NCBI RefSeq assembly: GCF_002242805.1
Contig: NZ_MCGQ01000046.1
Coordinates: forward strand, 30,438-94,437
Reading direction: 5' to 3'
Length of the DNA stretch: 64,000 bases
Source: Streptomyces diastatochromogenes
Lineage (GTDB): Bacteria; Actinomycetota; Actinomycetes; Streptomycetales; Streptomycetaceae
Shown: positions 40,206 through 49,786 of the stretch, in pieces
Numbering within the stretch: position 1 is the stretch's first letter
How the letters are laid out: each line of letters starts with the position of its first letter
Position numbers and translations under genes: made by a program
The notes under the pieces: generated by a model
Database searches by the model: none
The model's input: the letters and a program-made list of their open reading frames with translations, nothing else
What the model was told of the DNA's origin: nothing

Positions 40206-42965
40206 GTGACGGTGGGGTGCGTTGTACGGTCGGCGGTGCGCAGGGGGAGCGCGCTCGTCGGACTTCTGCTGCTGGCCGTGATTGCGGCGCTGGCCCTCGA
40301 CGTGGTGCAGATGGCCTCGCCGACGCTCCGGTCAGGGCCGTGCGGCGAGCCGGTCGGCAGATGGATCGCGGAACATCCGCGCGACGACTTCTGCGTGTGG
40401 ACCGAGGCGCTGGAGGACCGCAGCCTCGCCCCACCCGACGCGGTGTCCCTCGACCTCACCATGGAGGAGCGTGACCGGCTGCCCCGGGCCGAGGTCCGCC
40501 TGTCCTTGCCCACCCACAGTGCCGTGGCCGACGCGGTCCGCGCGGGACACGCCGTGCACCGCCCCGAGGACTTCGGCAACGCCGTGGTGGGCGAGGTGAG
40601 ATTCGGCGACGTGTATCCGATATGGGACGTACCCACCTTGAGTCCCGGCAAGGACCGCGACCACGTCGTCGTCACCACCTCGGCACGCGTGCCCTCGGAC
40701 CTTCGCTCCAGCCTGCGGTCGGCGCCCTCGGTGCAACTGTCGCTGCGGCCCGCCCCCTTCGCGACGTCGCTCACGCTGACCGCCGAGGATCGCGTGGTCG
40801 TCGCTTCCCACCTGCCCGCGGGGGCTCGGATCGACACGGCGAAGGTGACGGCCCGGCTGCCGGTCGCCGCAGGCGCCTGGACCGTCACTCTGGGCTCTGC
40901 CGAGCGGGCCTCGGAGTATTCCGTCGAGGAGAACCCGGCGCCCCCCACCTGGCTGCGGCGCGTGGGAGCGATCGGGCGTGCCGTGCTGGAGCGCGGCGGC
41001 AACTGGGCTGTGCTGCTGCTCGGCTCGGCACCCTGGCTGCTGCTCTGGCTCGCCGCCCGCACCGGGGCGTTCGGCGACGGCCTGGGCGCCCGGCCCGCGT
41101 GGACGCGATACGTCCGTCTCGTGGGCCTGGTCCTCGCCATCCATGTCAGTGTGTCCGCGGCGGCGGCGTTCGCAGCCAACGACTACGCCCTGAACAACGC
41201 CCTCGCAGGTGACGACGCGTTCGGCCGGGTCGTCTCGCGCTGGGTGCCCTGGCAGCCGGCCGGGAGCATCGGCCTGAGCGGCGCGTGCATCCTGCTCGCC
41301 GCCGCGACGCTGACGCTGCTGCCCACGGCGGTGCGCCGAGCCGGACGGGCACGGCCGGCGGGCGGCGGCAACGGACGGGTCCTCGGCCATGGCTGGGGGC
41401 TGGTGGCCGTCGCGGCGCTGTGCGCCGCAGCCGTCCTGCTCGCCGCGGCCGGGCCCTCCCTCACCCCGCCCACGCATGACGTCCTCCTCGCCGCCCTGGC
41501 TCTCTACGGCGGTGCCTTCCTGCTGCTGACGGCGCTCGCCTGGACCGCCCACCTGCTGCTGCGGACACTCCGCCACGACGACGGCTCCGCGCCACCGTCC
41601 CTGGGCGCGGCCCTCGCCGCCGCGCTCGTCCTGACCGGCCTGGCGGTCGTCTACGACTACTACGGATACCTGCCCTGGGCGCTGCGCTGGGTGCCGTTGC
41701 TCGTCACCGGGGCCACGGGCCTGCTGTCCCTGACGGCCCTCGGCCACCGGGCCGTGACCGGCCGGCCCATCGGCCGGGGCACCCTCGCGTGGCCGGCTCC
41801 GGTGGCCGTGGCCCTGTCCGTGCCGTGGCACCGGCTGGGTGACAGCTATCCGGGCTGGGATCAGGTCATCACGCTGGCCCAGGAAGCCGACGGGCTGCTC
41901 GCCTGCTTCCTGGCCGGGGCGGCCGTCCTCACCCTGCGCAGGCTCGGCCGCTCACCGGTGGTCACGGAGGACGGGCTGCGGGGCCTGCGTTCACTGGGCA
42001 TCGCCGCGACGCTGATCGTGCTCTCCGGCAGCTACTCCTTCTACCGCGGGCTCAGCGTGTGGTCCCTGCTCGCCGCGCTGCTCGGCGCGCTGTTCCTGCT
42101 CCCGCGCGACCAGGTCGCCCCGGCCGCGGCGGTGCTGTCCCAGAACTCCGCCGAGCGGCGCGGATCCCTGGCGCGCACGGTGATGGCCGGTGCCGCTCGC
42201 CGGCAGCTGTCCGCCACCGGCCGGGCTCTGCGCGAGAAGACGGCGGAGGACGGCGGCAGCCTCGTCACACAGCAACTGGCCGTACGACGGCTGGAACTCG
42301 CCGCCGCCCGCGACCGCGAGGGCACCCCGTCGGGATCCGCGACCACCCGTCAGCGTGCCCTCGGCGGTCTCACCAGCCGGCGCCCCTGGCAGCGAGGACT
42401 CTGGGGCGCCCGCTGGGGCCTGCTCATCGGGCTGCCGTGGACGGCCCTCGACCTCGCGGGCACCGCGCACCTGCCGCCGCACGAGTTCTATCCCCTGCTG
42501 TCCGCCGCTGGAGCGCTGCTGCCCGCCACCCTGCGCTGGGCAGGCCTGGGCCTGCTGTTCGGGTACTTCTTCCCGCTGGTGGCAGGGGAGAGCGGCCTGG
42601 CCAAGGCGCTGCGGCTGGCCGCGGCGGCCGCCGCGCCGACCGTGCTGGACGCCGTACTGGTGCCGCACCACGGATCCGTGTGGCCCGGCGGGATTCTCTC
42701 CGTCGTCCAGCTCCTCGCGTTCTGCCTCAGCCTCGGCCTGCTCGCGGACAGCGACACCCTCGCCCGGCACCGATTCCACTGGGCACGCCTCGCCGACGTG
42801 CACAACCTCGGCTCGCTCGCGGCCTGGTTCTCATCGGTGACCGCCGCCCTCGCCACCGGCGTGGCGGCACTGCTCCTCGCGGGCTTGCAGCCCTTCGTGA
42901 CGAACCTCGTGCAGCCGCCCCAGACACCTCAGGGCAACCCGCCGGCGAGCACGGCGTCCCGGTAG
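40206..42965 (+). CDS. Large polytopic membrane protein, function unknown
   Basis: 919 residues. One N-terminal helix (SALVGLLLLAVIAALALDVV) is followed by an extracytoplasmic domain of about 200 residues that contains two cysteines (CGEP and FCVW). The remaining two thirds have roughly fourteen or more hydrophobic segments, with a cytoplasmic charged stretch near residues 640-720 (ARRQLSATGRALREKTAEDGG). It resembles streptomycete proteins annotated only as DUF families; no enzymatic motif was seen. GTG 40206 is preferred to TTG 40194. It ends five bases from the convergent LMF gene. Confidence 0.8.
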   Translation: MTVGCVVRSAVRRGSALVGLLLLAVIAALALDVVQMASPTLRSGPCGEPVGRWIAEHPRDDFCVWTEALEDRSLAPPDAVSLDLTMEERDRLPRAEVRLSLPTHSAVADAVRAGHAVHRPEDFGNAVVGEVRFGDVYPIWDVPTLSPGKDRDHVVVTTSARVPSDLRSSLRSAPSVQLSLRPAPFATSLTLTAEDRVVVASHLPAGARIDTAKVTARLPVAAGAWTVTLGSAERASEYSVEENPAPPTWLRRVGAIGRAVLERGGNWAVLLLGSAPWLLLWLAARTGAFGDGLGARPAWTRYVRLVGLVLAIHVSVSAAAAFAANDYALNNALAGDDAFGRVVSRWVPWQPAGSIGLSGACILLAAATLTLLPTAVRRAGRARPAGGGNGRVLGHGWGLVAVAALCAAAVLLAAAGPSLTPPTHDVLLAALALYGGAFLLLTALAWTAHLLLRTLRHDDGSAPPSLGAALAAALVLTGLAVVYDYYGYLPWALRWVPLLVTGATGLLSLTALGHRAVTGRPIGRGTLAWPAPVAVALSVPWHRLGDSYPGWDQVITLAQEADGLLACFLAGAAVLTLRRLGRSPVVTEDGLRGLRSLGIAATLIVLSGSYSFYRGLSVWSLLAALLGALFLLPRDQVAPAAAVLSQNSAERRGSLARTVMAGAARRQLSATGRALREKTAEDGGSLVTQQLAVRRLELAAARDREGTPSGSATTRQRALGGLTSRRPWQRGLWGARWGLLIGLPWTALDLAGTAHLPPHEFYPLLSAAGALLPATLRWAGLGLLFGYFFPLVAGESGLAKALRLAAAAAAPTVLDAVLVPHHGSVWPGGILSVVQLLAFCLSLGLLADSDTLARHRFHWARLADVHNLGSLAAWFSSVTAALATGVAALLLAGLQPFVTNLVQPPQTPQGNPPASTASR

Positions 42966-42969
42966 CCGC

Positions 42970-44391
42970 TCACATCCTGTCGGCCGCATACGCCAGCCGC
43001 GTCGGCGGCAGCCACTCCCGCACGTACACCCGCTCCCAGCACGCCCCCGTCTCCCGCAGCTCCCGCCAGGTGGTGTAGCGGTAGTGGAAGAGGCGGGCGC
43101 GGATGTAGCGGGGCGGGGTGTCCGGTGGGAAGGGGGAGCGGCGGAGCAGCTTCAGGGTGGCGCGGTCGTTCTCCAGGAGGCGTTCCACCAGGCCGCCGAA
43201 CCATTCGCCGGCGTAGGCGGGGGACAGCGCGGCGAACCACATCAGCCAGTCCAGGCGCAGATGGTAGGGCGCGAACTGGCGTGGCCAGTGCCGGGGATCG
43301 CCGGGCTTGCCCTTGAACTCGTACTCCCGCCACTCCGAGTCCTCCCGCGGCAGGTCGTCCAGCGTGCCCTCGACCACCACCTCGTGGCGGATCCGGCTGA
43401 CGCTGCCGAACGCGCCGTAGGTGTTCACCAGGTGCAGCGGGTCGAAGGAGCGGTTCATGACCTGGCGCCGGGAGATCATGTTCGTCACCGGGTGATAGCT
43501 CAGGCAGAGCAGCAGCGCGGCGACCGCGAGCACCAGGACCTCGTACCAGAGCGGCGCCGACGGCACGGAGGGCGCCGTCGTCGGGAACCGCAGCGCGGAG
43601 AGCGCCAGCACGATGGTGATCCAGTTCAGCCAGGAGAAGTTGCCCGACAGCACCAGCCACAGCTGGGTGACGATCATCAGGGCGGCGGCGGCCGAGGCGA
43701 CCGGCTGGGGGGTGAACAGCAGGACCGGCACGACCAGTTGGGTGAAGTGGTTCGCGGCCACCTCCACCCGGTGCAGCGGCTGGGGGAGGTGGTGGAAGAA
43801 CCAGCTCAGCGGGCCGGGCATCGGCTGGGTCTCGTGGTGGTAGTAGAGGCAGGTCAGCTTCCGCCAGCAGGCGTCCCCGCGCATCTTGATCAGACCCGCC
43901 CCGAACTCGACCCGGAACAGGATCCAGCGCAGCAGGAACAGCACGACGATCGGCGGCGCGACCTCGTCGTTGCCGAGGAAGGCGGCCAGGAAGCCGACCT
44001 CCAGCAGCAGCGACTCCCAGCCGAACGCGTACCAGGTCTGACCCACGTTGACGATCGACAGGTACAGCGCCCACGGCACCAGCCACAGCAGGATGCCGCT
44101 CCACAGCGGCAGCAGCGAGTCCGCGCCGGCCAGCAGCGCCGCCGACACCGCGCAGCCCGCCCAGGCGCAGGCCGCGAAGAAGCGGTCCGAGTAGTGCAGC
44201 TGGAACAGGCTCGGCGCCCGTCTGAAGGGGATCCGGGCCGTGTACCGGGGGATCGGCAGCATGCCACGCTCGCCCAGCAGGGCCCGGAACTGCAGGGCTG
44301 CCGTCAGGAACGCGACGAGGTACAGACCGGCCAGGGCCCGCTGGAAGACCAGCCGGCTCAGCCAGTAGTCGGGTGCGGTGAACCAGTCCAC
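42970..44391 (-). CDS. Lipase maturation factor (LMF1)-family membrane protein
   Basis: 473 residues with several membrane helices. The LMF signature is clear: FRVEFGAGLIKMRGDACWRKLTCLYYHHETQPMPGPLSWFFHHLP, and later LVNTYGAFGSVSRIRHEVVVEGT and WREYEFKGKPGDPRHWPRQFAPYHLRLDWLMWFAAL. Vertebrate LMF1 is an ER protein needed for folding and secretion of lipases; bacterial members have no settled role. GTG 44391 was chosen because AGGAG is nine bases upstream and DWFTAPDYWLSRLVFQRAL is where family similarity begins; GTG 44454 is the longer alternative. It is divergent from the SpoIIE-type gene. Confidence 0.88.
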   Translation of the reverse strand: MDWFTAPDYWLSRLVFQRALAGLYLVAFLTAALQFRALLGERGMLPIPRYTARIPFRRAPSLFQLHYSDRFFAACAWAGCAVSAALLAGADSLLPLWSGILLWLVPWALYLSIVNVGQTWYAFGWESLLLEVGFLAAFLGNDEVAPPIVVLFLLRWILFRVEFGAGLIKMRGDACWRKLTCLYYHHETQPMPGPLSWFFHHLPQPLHRVEVAANHFTQLVVPVLLFTPQPVASAAAALMIVTQLWLVLSGNFSWLNWITIVLALSALRFPTTAPSVPSAPLWYEVLVLAVAALLLCLSYHPVTNMISRRQVMNRSFDPLHLVNTYGAFGSVSRIRHEVVVEGTLDDLPREDSEWREYEFKGKPGDPRHWPRQFAPYHLRLDWLMWFAALSPAYAGEWFGGLVERLLENDRATLKLLRRSPFPPDTPPRYIRARLFHYRYTTWRELRETGACWERVYVREWLPPTRLAYAADRM

Positions 44392-44542
44392 GGCGCTGTG
44401 CTCCTGCCTCCATTGTGGCCGCAGCGACGATGGTGCCCCAGCGGTACCCGTCACTCCAGGTACCGCGCCCCTTCACCTGCGTAACCGGCGCAGTCGGAAC
44501 CCAGCAGTCGAAGAATCCGACAAACCCTGGCAAGGTGGCCCC

Positions 44543-46630
44543 ATGGCTGATCGGGCAGCGAGTGCCCTGTCACTCCCGGAGGACTGGCCCGCCCACCCGG
44601 ATCCGATCCTGGCGCTCAACCGCATGGGCAGCTTCGACTGGGACCTGGACACCGGTCTTTTCAGCATGGACGCCCAGGCGCACGCGATCTTCGACCTGCG
44701 CCCCGACGAGTACGACGGCCACCCCGAGAGCCTGTCCGTACGGGTGCCCGCCGCGGAGGGCCACCGCATCGACCTCCTGGTCGCCCAGGCCATCAAGGAC
44801 GGCCGGGAGAACTACGGCGCGTACTTCCGCGTGAAGCGCCGCGACGGCACCCTGCGCTGGACCCACACCCAGGGCTACATACGACGCGACGAGACCGGCC
44901 GCCCGCGCCGGATCATCGGGATCGTCCGGGACGCCACCGAGGAACTGAGCGAACGCGCGGTCCGCAAGGACGCGGCCGCCCAGGCCGCCGCCCGGCGCGA
45001 CCAGACCAACGTCGTCCAGATCGCCACGGCCGCCCTCGCCCACGCCCGCACCGTCCAGGACGTCATCGACGTCGTCACGGACGCCCAGGGCCTGACCCTC
45101 CTCGGCTCCACCAGCCTGGTCCTCGGCCTGGTCGAGGCCGGCCGCATCCGGCTGGTCGCCGAGGGCCCCGCGGGCACCTACGTGCCCGGCACCCGCATCA
45201 CCCGGATCGACGAGCCCTACCCGATGGGCGAGGCGGTACGGACCCTCAGCCCGTGCTTCATCGAGTCCCCGGGGGAGTTCGCCGAGCGCTTTCCCATCCT
45301 GTGGCCGCACATCACGGACATGCACATCACCTCCGCCGCCTATCTGCCGCTGATCGCCCAGGCCCGCCCGATCGGCGCGATGGGCCTGCTCTACGACGAC
45401 CGCAGCGGCTTCTCGGCGGAGGAGCGCAACGTGCTGGTCGCCCTCGGCAGCAGCATCGCCCAGAGCCTGCAGCGGGCCATGCTCTACGAGCAGGAGAAGG
45501 ACCTCGCGCAGGGCCTCCAGCAGGCGATGCTGCCCCGCACCATCCCGAGCGTGCGCGGCGCCGACGTCGCCGTCCGCTACCGCGCCGCCACCGTCGGGGG
45601 CACCCTCGGCCGGGACATCGGCGGCGACTGGTACGACCTGATCCCGTTGCCCGGCGGCCGGGTCGGCGCGGTCATCGGCGACGTACAGGGCCACGACACG
45701 CACGCGGCGGCCGTGATGGGCCAGCTGCGGATCGTGCTGCGCGCCTACGCCGCCGAGGGGCACACCCCGGCCACCGTGATGGCCCGCGCCTCCGTGTTCC
45801 TGCACGAACTCGACACCGACCGCTTCGCCACCTGCCTGTACGCGGAGGCCGACCTGTCCACCGGGGTCGTCCAGGTGGTCCGGGCCGGCCATATCGACCC
45901 GCTGGTCCGGCACGCCGACGGCAGCTGCCACCGGGTTCCGGTCGAGGGCGGGCTGCCGCTCGGCCTCTCCGCCGAGTTCGGCCGGCTCGAGTACCCCGTC
46001 TCCACCCTCGAACTCGACCCCGGCCACACCCTGCTGCTGTGCACCGACGGGCTGGTCGAACAGCCGGGATGCGACCTCGACGACGGACTGGAGGCCCTGA
46101 CGACCCTCGTCGCCAAGGGCCCGGACGACGTGCGCGACCTCGCCGCCCGGCTGATCGAGGTGGCCGAGGAGCGGGGCGGCGACGACGACGTGGCCCTGCT
46201 CCTGCTGCGCCGCCGCGTCCCGGAGGCCCCGCGGCCCGGCGGCCGGCTCCAGCAGCACGTGGCCCCCGGCGACCCCGAGGCCCTCACCCACGCCCGGCAC
46301 CTGATCCGTGCCGCGGTCCGCTCCTGGGGCGCCGGGGACCGGGCCGACGAGGTCGAACTGGTCGCCGACGAACTCGTCACCAACGCCCTGATCCACACCG
46401 AGGGCTCCGCGATCGTCACCCTGCGGGTCCTCGAAGGCAGCGGCCGCCGGCTGCGCGTCGAGGTCGAGGACTCCTCCAGCGCCCTGCCGCGCCGCCGCGA
46501 CGCCGGGGAGGACGGAGTCTCCGGGCGCGGACTGCTTCTCGTCGACCGGCTCGCCGACGTGTGGGGAGTGGAGGCGCGCGGCGGCGGCAAGTGCGTGTGG
46601 TGCGAGTTCCTGGTGTACGAGCACACCTGA
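44543..46630 (+). CDS. PAS-GAF-SpoIIE (PP2C) phosphatase with C-terminal ATPase domain
   Basis: 695 residues. A PAS domain (about 20-130: ILALNRMGSFDWDLDTG, RDGTLRWTHTQGYIRRDETG), a GAF domain (about 150-320), a SpoIIE PP2C domain (about 325-560) with metal-binding DIGGDWYD and GDVQGHD plus GLPLGL and GDDDVALLLLR, and a HATPase_c anti-sigma-kinase-like domain (about 575-690: LVADELVTNALIHTEG, GRGLLLVDRLAD). Such proteins sense signals and control partner-switching of anti-anti-sigma factors. ATG 44543 follows AAGGTGG. No anti-sigma-antagonist gene is adjacent. Confidence 0.92.
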   Translation: MADRAASALSLPEDWPAHPDPILALNRMGSFDWDLDTGLFSMDAQAHAIFDLRPDEYDGHPESLSVRVPAAEGHRIDLLVAQAIKDGRENYGAYFRVKRRDGTLRWTHTQGYIRRDETGRPRRIIGIVRDATEELSERAVRKDAAAQAAARRDQTNVVQIATAALAHARTVQDVIDVVTDAQGLTLLGSTSLVLGLVEAGRIRLVAEGPAGTYVPGTRITRIDEPYPMGEAVRTLSPCFIESPGEFAERFPILWPHITDMHITSAAYLPLIAQARPIGAMGLLYDDRSGFSAEERNVLVALGSSIAQSLQRAMLYEQEKDLAQGLQQAMLPRTIPSVRGADVAVRYRAATVGGTLGRDIGGDWYDLIPLPGGRVGAVIGDVQGHDTHAAAVMGQLRIVLRAYAAEGHTPATVMARASVFLHELDTDRFATCLYAEADLSTGVVQVVRAGHIDPLVRHADGSCHRVPVEGGLPLGLSAEFGRLEYPVSTLELDPGHTLLLCTDGLVEQPGCDLDDGLEALTTLVAKGPDDVRDLAARLIEVAEERGGDDDVALLLLRRRVPEAPRPGGRLQQHVAPGDPEALTHARHLIRAAVRSWGAGDRADEVELVADELVTNALIHTEGSAIVTLRVLEGSGRRLRVEVEDSSSALPRRRDAGEDGVSGRGLLLVDRLADVWGVEARGGGKCVWCEFLVYEHT

Positions 46631-46661
46631 CCACAGGGGCCCCGGATGGCACTCTGGACCT

Positions 46662-47525
46662 ATGCCGGAACTCCCCGAGGTGGAAGCCCTCAAGGACTTC
46701 CTGACCGAGAACCTGGTCGGCCATGACGTCGTACGGGTGCTGCCCGTCGCGATCAGCGTCCTGAAGACGTACGACCCTCCGGTCGGCGCGTTCGAGGGCA
46801 GCGAGGTCGTCGCCGTGCACCGGCACGGGAAGTTCCTCGACATCGAGGGCGGCACCGGTCTGCACTTCGTCACCCATCTGGCCCGCGCGGGCTGGCTGCA
46901 GTGGAAGGACCGGCTCCCGGACGGCCTGCCGCGGCCCGGAAAGGGCCCCCTCGCCCTGCGGGCCGCCCTGGAGACCGGCGCGGGCTTCGACCTCACCGAG
47001 GCCGGCACCCAGAAGAAGCTCGCCGTGTACATCGTCCACGACCCGCGGGACGTGCCCGGCGTGGCCCGCCTCGGCCCGGACCCGCTCGCCGCCGACTTCG
47101 ACGAGGACCGCTTCGCCGCCCTGCTGAAGGACGAGCGGCGCCAGATCAAGGGAGCCCTGCGCGACCAGGGCCTGATCGCCGGGGTCGGCAACGCGTACAG
47201 TGACGAGATCCTGCACGCGGCGAAGATGTCCCCGTTCAAACTCGTCGCGTCCCTGACCGCGGAGGAGACCGAACGGCTCTACGCGGCCCTGCGCACCACC
47301 CTCACCGAGGCGGTCGAACGCTCCCGGGGCCTTGCCGCGGGACGCCTGAAGGCGGAGAAGAAGACCGGCCTGCGCGTCCACGGCCGCACCGGCGAGCCCT
47401 GCCCGGTCTGCGGCGACACCATCCGCGAGGTCTCCTTCAGCGACTCCTCGCTCCAGTACTGCCCGACCTGCCAGACGGGCGGGAAGCCGCTGGCGGACCG
47501 GAGGATGTCGCGGCTGCTGAAGTAG
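46662..47525 (+). CDS. Fpg/Nei-family DNA glycosylase
   Basis: A 287-residue base-excision glycosylase/AP lyase. PELPEVE at the N-terminus provides the catalytic Pro2 and Glu3; the beta-sandwich lysine is in HRHGKFLDIE; the H2TH helix is QIKGALRDQGLIAGVGNAYSDEIL; and the zinc finger is CPVCG-x16-CPTCQ, followed by an unusually long RRMSRLLK end. It removes oxidised bases such as 8-oxoguanine or oxidised pyrimidines. The finger tail differs from classical MutM, suggesting a Nei-like actinobacterial branch. It ends ten bases from the convergent caspase gene. Confidence 0.92.
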   Translation: MPELPEVEALKDFLTENLVGHDVVRVLPVAISVLKTYDPPVGAFEGSEVVAVHRHGKFLDIEGGTGLHFVTHLARAGWLQWKDRLPDGLPRPGKGPLALRAALETGAGFDLTEAGTQKKLAVYIVHDPRDVPGVARLGPDPLAADFDEDRFAALLKDERRQIKGALRDQGLIAGVGNAYSDEILHAAKMSPFKLVASLTAEETERLYAALRTTLTEAVERSRGLAAGRLKAEKKTGLRVHGRTGEPCPVCGDTIREVSFSDSSLQYCPTCQTGGKPLADRRMSRLLK

Positions 47526-47534
47526 TTGGCGCGT

Positions 47535-49250
47535 TCACTTGTACTGGGTGACGATGTTGTAGGCGATGCTCATGAGCACGGTCAGGACGAAGACCGGTAT
47601 CGCACAGCGCTTCGCCGCCGAGGTCATGGAACGCGTGGCACTCTTCGCCCCCGGGGTGTAGCGCTTGCGCCGCGCGCTGAGATCGCGCCGGGCGAACGCA
47701 CCGAGGACGAGCGCCGTCGTCGCGGTGATCAGGGCGGTGATGAGGGCTGTGATCACTCCGTGGTGATGGGCGGACGTCGCGAAAGTCTCTTCCGGTCCCA
47801 CCCTGAGGCCTTCCTCGGCATGCCACGTCCCCACGATTGCTACGACCGCGGTGATCACCGAGGTGACGGCGAGGGCCAGGGCTGCCGCCGCCAGTGCGGG
47901 GGCCAGCAGGAGTCTGGACTCGCGCCGGTGCGTGAGGCCCGGCTCTTTCCCCTCGCTGCCCGTGGGGCTCTTGTCGGGCGGCTTCTCGGGCGGTGGCGGC
48001 ACCACCTCGGCCTCGACCTGAACCACAGCGTCGTCGGCGACCCCTTTCAGCGCGATGTCGCCGGTCAGACGCCCCTCGACGGACGTGTCGACACCGACGG
48101 TCAGGCCTTCGGCGGACTCCTCTACCTGCAGCCACTTGCACGTGGCGTGGGCCACGCAGTGGCGGGCCAGGGGCGTGCCGTGCAGGGACACGGACTGCCG
48201 CGGCGCGGCGGTGCCCCGGGGCACCCGGCCGAAGTCCAGGCGGGCCGGGGAGGGTTTGAGGCAGGCATCGCTCAAGGCGCGGCGCGCCTTGTCCGCCACC
48301 TGCTGGGTGTCGTCGCGGGCCACGGTCTCCAGAGCCTGGCGTGCCCCTTCCGCCATGGAGAGGTTCTGGCTCTCCATACGGGATCTCACCTCGTCGACGG
48401 CGCCGAGGCGAGTGAATTCGTTTCTGCTCCGAAGCGCCTCCTGCACACGACGCGGCAGGGGCTCGGCCTCGACCCGGATACGGCGGTGCCGGCTGTGCGC
48501 CAGCTGCATGCTGCCCTGCATCTGGGTGGTCTTGCTCGGGGTCTGATTCGGGTTCCGCTCCTTCACGCGGTCGAAGACATACTCGTACAGGTCGTCCAGC
48601 CAGACCTCGCCGCGTCCCTTGAGGTCGGCGTCACCGGTTTCCAGGCCCTCCACCACCGCGTGGGTGAACACGGACGGTTTCGCGGTGCTGCCCTCGGTGA
48701 GCTTGGCGTCCTCGAAGGCGTACTCCATGGAGTTCGACGCCGTGATGACGGCCCAGCCGCGCCCTCCGCTCGGCTTCTCGCCCGTGAAGGCGTCGAGGAC
48801 GTGCATGTCCGGTGAGGCGCGCACGGAGGCCCCGCGGGAGAAGGCTCCTCCGTAGCAGCAGTCGAGGAACAGCGCGGTGCAGCCCGCCCGCGTACCGGAC
48901 ATGCACCCGTAGACGAACTGGGCTGGGACCGCTGTGGCGTTGAGCAGCCTGGGCTGGGTGTCGCGGGCCGCGAAGTACAGATCGCCGGACTCGTTCTTGA
49001 TCCCGTGGCAGGAGAAGTGCAGCACCAGCTTGTCGTCACGGCGGCGGTCGGAGAAGAAGGCTTCGATGCTCGTCCGCATGTCCTGGGCTGACGCGTTCCT
49101 GACGACTTCCACATCGAAGTCGCCGATCTGCGGATCGCCCAGGACTTCGGAGAGGGCTTCGGCATCGTGCCCAGGCGCTCTCAGCGTCTTGAGGCCCTGA
49201 TCCTCGTACGCGTCGTTGGCGATGATCAGCGCATGCCGGGACTCGCCCAT
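47535..49250 (-). CDS. EACC1-associated caspase-like (C14) protease with membrane tail
   Basis: 571 residues. The caspase domain covers about 1-240, with catalytic His82 in LHFSCHG and Cys132 in LFLDCCYGG (D-x-C box). Next comes a helical, HEAT-like stretch (about 275-340), an Ig-like ASH/BACON-type domain (about 345-430: PARLDFGRVPRGTAAPRQSVSL), a Pro-rich linker and three hydrophobic helices near residues 455-565. The layout is that of caspase effectors paired with EACC1 in actinobacterial conflict systems, where proteolysis is thought to kill or arrest the infected cell. ATG 49250 starts two bases after the EACC1 stop. Confidence 0.9.
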   Translation of the reverse strand: MGESRHALIIANDAYEDQGLKTLRAPGHDAEALSEVLGDPQIGDFDVEVVRNASAQDMRTSIEAFFSDRRRDDKLVLHFSCHGIKNESGDLYFAARDTQPRLLNATAVPAQFVYGCMSGTRAGCTALFLDCCYGGAFSRGASVRASPDMHVLDAFTGEKPSGGRGWAVITASNSMEYAFEDAKLTEGSTAKPSVFTHAVVEGLETGDADLKGRGEVWLDDLYEYVFDRVKERNPNQTPSKTTQMQGSMQLAHSRHRRIRVEAEPLPRRVQEALRSRNEFTRLGAVDEVRSRMESQNLSMAEGARQALETVARDDTQQVADKARRALSDACLKPSPARLDFGRVPRGTAAPRQSVSLHGTPLARHCVAHATCKWLQVEESAEGLTVGVDTSVEGRLTGDIALKGVADDAVVQVEAEVVPPPPEKPPDKSPTGSEGKEPGLTHRRESRLLLAPALAAAALALAVTSVITAVVAIVGTWHAEEGLRVGPEETFATSAHHHGVITALITALITATTALVLGAFARRDLSARRKRYTPGAKSATRSMTSAAKRCAIPVFVLTVLMSIAYNIVTQYK

Positions 49251-49252
49251 GT

Positions 49253-49642
49253 CTAGGTCCCCACTGCGGAGTGCTTCTCGAGGAAGATCTTCACCGCCTC
49301 GGCCACCTGCTCGTCCGTCGCCGCCGAGATCTCCAGGGTGTCCCCGTCCAGCGTCAGTGTCAGCGACGGGCGGGTGCCCCCGAACCGGCCCAGCCAGTCG
49401 CGGAGCACATTCACCACTTGGCTCAGCCCGGTGAGGGATTTGCCCAGGCCCAGCAGGAGGGAGCCGACCAGGGCGACCTCCACGCCTCGTGCGCCGGGTG
49501 GCGTCTCTCCCGCGGGGACCGCACGGACATCGTCCACCACGCCGGCCGAGAGCAGTTCCTGGCGCAGATAGCCGGTCAGCTGCTCCACGCGCTCGACTTC
49601 CGCCCCCTCTTCGGACAGGCGGATCAGCACTTCGTTCTCCAC
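49253..49642 (-). CDS. Effector-associated constant component EACC1
   Basis: A 129-residue small protein. It has a short beta-alpha N-terminal part (LTGYLRQELLSAGVVDDV), a central hydrophobic/helical segment (VEVALVGSLLLGLGKSLTGLSQVVNVLRDWL) and a terminal beta-hairpin region with the DGDTLEISA motif, the pattern of EACC1 proteins described with effector-associated domains. These are constant partners of variable effectors in predicted conflict systems. GTG 49642 has AAGGGG eight bases upstream. It is followed immediately by the caspase gene, so the two form a unit; EACC1 may anchor, sense or hold the protease inactive. Confidence 0.82.
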   Translation of the reverse strand: MENEVLIRLSEEGAEVERVEQLTGYLRQELLSAGVVDDVRAVPAGETPPGARGVEVALVGSLLLGLGKSLTGLSQVVNVLRDWLGRFGGTRPSLTLTLDGDTLEISAATDEQVAEAVKIFLEKHSAVGT

Positions 49643-49786
49643 CGGCTCAGCCCCTTCGTTCGAACTCCTAGGGGCGGCGCAGAGCGGACTGTCGGTGGCT
49701 CCACGTCCTCGTTTTCAGTCTCCGCCCATGCCCGTGAGGTGGCAAGTCCGTTGCCGCGCAACGTGATTGCCGCTTCAACGAGGCGT

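Noticed and set aside
49253..49642. Reading the small gene as a trypsin-like or toxin component of its own
   Set aside because: No catalytic residues or toxin motif; the size, hydrophobic middle and DGD strand fit the EACC1 type.
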